Source: Trichomonas tenax | Lineage: Eukaryota; Parabasalia; Trichomonadida; Trichomonadidae | Direction: 5' to 3' | Assembly (NCBI GenBank): GCA_023091735.1 | Contig: JALKBU010000946.1 | Span: 1 to 20,033, forward strand | Length of the DNA: 20,033 nucleotides | Shown here: positions 17,160 through 20,033 of the stretch, piece by piece | Numbering within the stretch: the stretch's first letter is position 1 | How the letters are laid out: every line of letters starts with the position of its first letter | Position numbers and translations under genes: made by a program | The notes under the pieces: generated by a model | Database searches by the model: none | Told to the model about the DNA's origin: nothing | The model's input: the letters and a program-made list of their open reading frames with translations, nothing else

Positions 17160-18267
17160 CTACTCTTCATGCTCTCTGAAGATTGATGCATAATTTCGAA
17201 TATAATCGAGCCATTGTTTATTGAAATACGTAGCAGCGTTTGGTTCTTTGAGTAAGATATGATCTATTTCGAGAAAAAGATCATAATAGTGATCAATATC
17301 GTAAACTGTGTTCATGAGTTCCCAAATGATATCTGATGCTCTGAGATAGTTTTCTCTATTCAAGAATTTATCAGAGTTTCGTTGAAAAGCTATTATTACA
17401 TGTAGAATGCATATAAAATATTTTGAATCAGGAAATAACTCTTGAATAGCAGAGAGAATGTTCTTACCTGCATCAGACATAAATGCAGGTGGTTCTATTT
17501 CAAGATATTCAAAAAATGATCTTAAGCAAAATTAAATATTTTCGGATGTATCGTGATTGATGATAAAATAACATACAGGAATAATGTGATTTTGTGCTGA
17601 TTTAACCGTGATGGCATAAAGTGGTATTCCTCCGTAAATTAATTTGAAAGTTGAATCGATGTGAAAGATTTCGCTTGCTCGTGCAAGTTCGATCATTTCA
17701 TAGTCGCTATATATGAAATGCAAGTTTGATGTATTGGAGTCGCAATTGAAATAATTAAGATCTTGTGGAAAATGACGTTGCCAACATGAGAGGAAAATTT
17801 CGGCACTGATAATGGGGATTCATGCAATTTATTATAAATGGCTTGTGTATGCCTTTTATAGAACCTATTTTCAGCTTCGGGATTGATTGCAAAAAATGTT
17901 TGTGTAAAATTTGATGGTATTTTGAGAATAGCAAATGCATGATTAAGGGCATTTGCATGGTCGCCGTTATTTTCGTAATAAATATCCAAATAATTATGGA
18001 GAAAAGATGAGGAATATGTATGAACTAAGGAGTTTTCATGAGGAGCGGTGTGTTTATCAATCTTACATATAAAATAATCATCTCCGATTCGATAAATGCA
18101 AATTTACATTTGGGATAAATACAAAAGTAAACTTTCTTAGTGTATGGAATACCATCTTTTACATCATGTTTTGTCTTTTGAAGATTGTATTTTGAATTCG
18201 CCTCTAATTCGAGCTTAATACCCTGTCGCAAAACATCGATATAGTCGGTTCGAGAGCCAGTTTGCAT
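17160..18267 (-). pseudogene. MULE-type (Mutator-like) transposase fossil
   Basis: The start would be ATG 18267. The N-terminal part carries a zinc-finger-like pattern, CIYPKC then, in another frame, FICKIDKH (FLYWCH/WRKY-like C..C..C..H). The DDE core follows: FHIDSTFKLIYG with the first Asp at 17657-17655; then ITVKSAQNHIIPVCYFIIN; then FMSDAGKNILSAI with the second Asp at 17474-17472; and the typical CILHV. The order and spacing match MULE transposases (pfam MULE domain: DGTFK...PVAYALL...SDFE..L..AI...CIFH). A certain third acidic residue is not visible; the WELM or FLEID stretch near 17330-17250 are candidates. Lesions: frameshift near 18095 (frame 0 to 1); frameshift near 17800 (frame 1 to 2); in-frame TAA at 17532-17534; TAG at 17160-17162. 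It is inactive. It could not have mobilised the adjacent hAT-like element, which belongs to another superfamily. Confidence 0.82.
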
Positions 18268-18445
18268 TTAACAAAAATGAAAAAAAGATAAAATTAGTAA
18301 ATTTTTGAAAATATGGGCAAATTGAGATATTAGAGAGGTTTTAAATTTGGAAAAAGATTATTTATTGATAGTATAAATGTAATTATCATTCAAAATATGA
18401 ATAACATACTCTTTAAAAAATTTAAGATCAGAAAAGTTAGTAATT

Positions 18446-18492
18446 AGATGTTCGCATAATCCACGACTGCGCCGTGTCTTCCGCGAACATCT
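18446..18492. repeat. Perfect 10-bp hairpin with inner stem, followed by T5
   Basis: AGATGTTCGC (18446-18455) pairs with GCGAACATCT (18483-18492). Inside, CACG (18462-18465) pairs with CGTG (18473-18476) around a 7-nt loop. T residues run from 18492 to 18496, as in a Pol III or intrinsic terminator. Its two-part stem with unpaired bulges is isolated in AT-rich DNA about 400 bp beyond the end of the tail-fibre-like gene. Function unknown. Confidence 0.55.
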
Positions 18493-18496
18493 TTTT

Positions 18497-18629
18497 AAAT
18501 ATATTTACAGAATTATTTTTTATAAGTTAGTTCCCCCCCTATATAGAAAATAAATTTTTGAAATTACTCACAAAACTAGCGTTAATTTTATTTTGGAATT
18601 CCTGACTTTATAAAATGTATTCAGTTTTG
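18497..18629. other. AT-rich spacer with C7 tract
   Basis: No gene seen. A run of seven C residues at about 18534-18540 stands out in the A/T background; it might lie near the border of a larger element, but there is no further support. Confidence 0.3.
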
Positions 18630-18737
18630 AAAATAATTTATGACTAACTAACTAACTAAGAAAAGAAAGCGAAGGGCTTCGCCCCAGCCCGAAGGGCAAG
18701 GAATTTATGAAGTCAGAAATTTGAAAAATAATTTTAG
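18630..18737 (+). repeat. 108-bp direct repeat, copy 1
   Basis: Identical by eye to 18771-18878 (offset 141 bp). It contains a (CTAA)n tract (TGACTAACTAACTAACTAAG), then a GC-rich core with short hairpins (GCGAAG/CTTCGC; GGGC-ttc-GCCC; GCCC-gaa-GGGC), then AT-rich sequence. It lies just downstream of the tail-fibre-like gene. Confidence 0.9.
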
Positions 18738-18770
18738 TGAAAATGAGAGAAATTTATTTAGAAATTAGAA

Positions 18771-18878
18771 AAAATAATTTATGACTAACTAACTAACTAA
18801 GAAAAGAAAGCGAAGGGCTTCGCCCCAGCCCGAAGGGCAAGGAATTTATGAAGTCAGAAATTTGAAAAATAATTTTAG
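18771..18878 (+). repeat. 108-bp direct repeat, copy 2
   Basis: Second, identical copy of the repeat at 18630-18737. It is separated from the first by 33 bp of A/T-rich DNA and ends 12 bp from the stop codon of the tail-fibre-like gene (minus strand). Confidence 0.9.
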
Positions 18879-18889
18879 CATAAACTTAT

Positions 18890-20033
18890 TTAATAAACCC
18901 TATACCATGCGTAAACAGTAATGTAAGGAGGCATGTAATCAGTACCTGAACCAGTGTCGGCAGTGTTTCCGTAAACTGAATGAATGTGGCTTCCTGCATG
19001 ATCAATGATTAAACCAGTGTTGTATTCTCTGGAATCTGCTGAAATATCATATCGTGAAATTGTTTCTTTTCCTCCGTTACCACATCCGTAATAACCTCTA
19101 TTACTGATTAAATGAGTATGAGCTCCTGCCGTTGATGTTGTACCCGAAAAGTAGTGATTGTGTGAAGGTAAGTTATTTACTGAAATCTTTTTACTTCCTC
19201 CTGTTTCTCTTGATGAATTAGCGCAGTATAAGAAACGATCGACTATTGGCTCCCATTCACCAAAACCAAATATTTGAGTGGGATTTATGTTATTCATTGA
19301 TGTGTAAATTGAACCAACAGGATAAATTGTCATTAATAATTCATATTTAGAATTTAATACATCCTTCTTTAAATTCATTATTTCCCTATTGAATGTTTTT
19401 AATAAATTCCAAACACTAGTTTCAGGATTAGTTGAAGGTGCATCTGTTCCTAATACCTGCTTAATTATTACATCATCAACTTTAATTTCATTTGCATTTA
19501 TTGCTGTGTCGATTTCATTTAATTTTTCGTTTAACCCATTAATATCTGTTATTTCATGTGTATGTTCTTTATCTGCTTTATTCTTAACGTCAATGATTCC
19601 TTGTTCAATTCTTGACGATAATTCATGAATGTTATAAGTCAAATCATCATTAACTTTTTTAACTTCCGTTTTATCAGCTTTAATTTGTAATGTGTTATTA
19701 ATTGTTTGCACATAATTTTTAACTTCTGCTTTATCTGCTTTAGTATCAATTTTATTTAATGCTTCTGTCAAATCTAACGTCGACGCTTTATCATTTAATT
19801 TATTCTTTACATCAATGATTCCTTGTTCAATTCTTGACGATAATTCATGAGTGTTATAATCTAATTGTTCCTTGTCGGCTTTATCATTCAGTGCATTTAT
19901 GACATCCGCTAAATTTGAAGTTAAGGTATCGGTAATTACTTTATCTGCTTTATTACTTAATGACTGTTGAACATCAATTATCCCATCATTGTTTTTAATT
20001 AATATACCATTTGTCTGCAATCCATCCGTGAAT
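18890..20033 (-). CDS. Phage tail-fibre/collar-like protein, C-terminal part (N-terminus outside window)
   Basis: The frame is open to the right edge; the first codons seen read FTDGLQTNGILIKN, so the gene is partial at its 5' end. Numbering from the Met-equivalent codon at 20020, residues about 1-175 are low-complexity coiled coil with repeated NKADK/DKADKxxL blocks, as in phage tail fibres. They include a duplicated HELSSRIEQGIIDVKNK (58-74 and 132-148) and KADKEHTHEITDINGL. Residues about 231-376 form a collar/baseplate-type domain: YPVGSIYTSMNNINPTQIFG, FGEWEPIVDRFLYC, LPSHNH, AHTH, GSHIHSV, and a terminal PPYITVYAWYRV. The paired HxH motifs are those that bind metal in phage gp10/gp12-like trimers. 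The role would be a trimeric fibre or receptor-binding structural protein. The stop TAA runs into TAAA, the trichomonad poly(A) signal, arguing for residence in the eukaryotic genome rather than bacterial contamination. The origin may be a Maverick/Polinton or other viral element, or transfer from phage. Confidence 0.85.
   Translation of the reverse strand, partial: FTDGLQTNGILIKNNDGIIDVQQSLSNKADKVITDTLTSNLADVINALNDKADKEQLDYNTHELSSRIEQGIIDVKNKLNDKASTLDLTEALNKIDTKADKAEVKNYVQTINNTLQIKADKTEVKKVNDDLTYNIHELSSRIEQGIIDVKNKADKEHTHEITDINGLNEKLNEIDTAINANEIKVDDVIIKQVLGTDAPSTNPETSVWNLLKTFNREIMNLKKDVLNSKYELLMTIYPVGSIYTSMNNINPTQIFGFGEWEPIVDRFLYCANSSRETGGSKKISVNNLPSHNHYFSGTTSTAGAHTHLISNRGYYGCGNGGKETISRYDISADSREYNTGLIIDHAGSHIHSVYGNTADTGSGTDYMPPYITVYAWYRVY

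Noticed and set aside
17041..17162. Possible tRNA (GGTTCGA, like a T-loop) or 5S rRNA fragment (GGGTCGGGC on the minus strand)
   Set aside because: No acceptor stem, D-arm or anticodon arm can be drawn, and similarity to 5S stops after nine bases.
18630..18878. CRISPR-like array
   Set aside because: Only two copies of a 108-bp repeat, no series of spacers, and a eukaryotic context.

Overview
The window looks like nuclear DNA of a parabasalid flagellate of the Trichomonas/Tritrichomonas type. The evidence is AT-rich intergenic DNA; intron-less genes; very short 5' leaders with TCAYW initiator-like motifs next to the ATG (e.g. 13992-13996, 9587-9591, 11750-11754); TAAA overlapping the stop codon of two genes; and typical trichomonad families: DUF3447-type ankyrin proteins, BspA-like leucine-rich repeats and MULE transposase remains. 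Genus and species cannot be fixed from the sequence alone.

Left part (1-9298): two paralogous ankyrin genes on the minus strand in head-to-tail order. The left copy (1-2046, running off the window) has an in-frame stop at 1048-1050. The right copy (9298-4881) is long and either carries one -1 frameshift near 5780 or is two overlapping genes. The copies are strongly diverged at their 5' sides but 237/238 identical over 1-238 versus 6323-6560, which suggests recent gene conversion or a fresh partial duplication. Between them lies a badly broken BspA-like LRR pseudogene (about 2086-4431, plus strand).

Middle (9299-14340): a decayed CLN3/battenin-family transporter pseudogene (plus). Next is a small tail-anchored protein with a SAP/LEM-like N-terminal helix-extended-loop-helix, a candidate inner-nuclear-membrane protein. 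Then comes a small helical protein ending in a CaaX-like tail. Last is an intact, strikingly GC-rich M20-family metallohydrolase on the minus strand that resembles bacterial YgeY-type enzymes. An 11-bp motif, (T/C)GNCATGTAAA, occurs six times, in pairs, in three of the intergenic regions and nowhere else that I noticed.

Right part (14341-20033): about 1.5 kb without recognisable genes; a 1,058-bp non-autonomous hAT-like transposon with 23-bp terminal inverted repeats and a target duplication; a fossil MULE transposase with a GC-rich, hairpin-rich tail; an isolated perfect-stem hairpin; a 108-bp direct repeat; and at the right edge the C-terminal 376+ residues of a phage tail-fibre/collar-like protein with coiled-coil repeats, ending in a trichomonad-style UAAA signal. 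That last gene, with its repeats, is the best candidate here for part of a viral or large mobile element resident in a eukaryotic genome.

The genes do not form a pathway. The window is a patchwork of expanded multigene families, pseudogenes and transposon remains around a few apparently live single genes.
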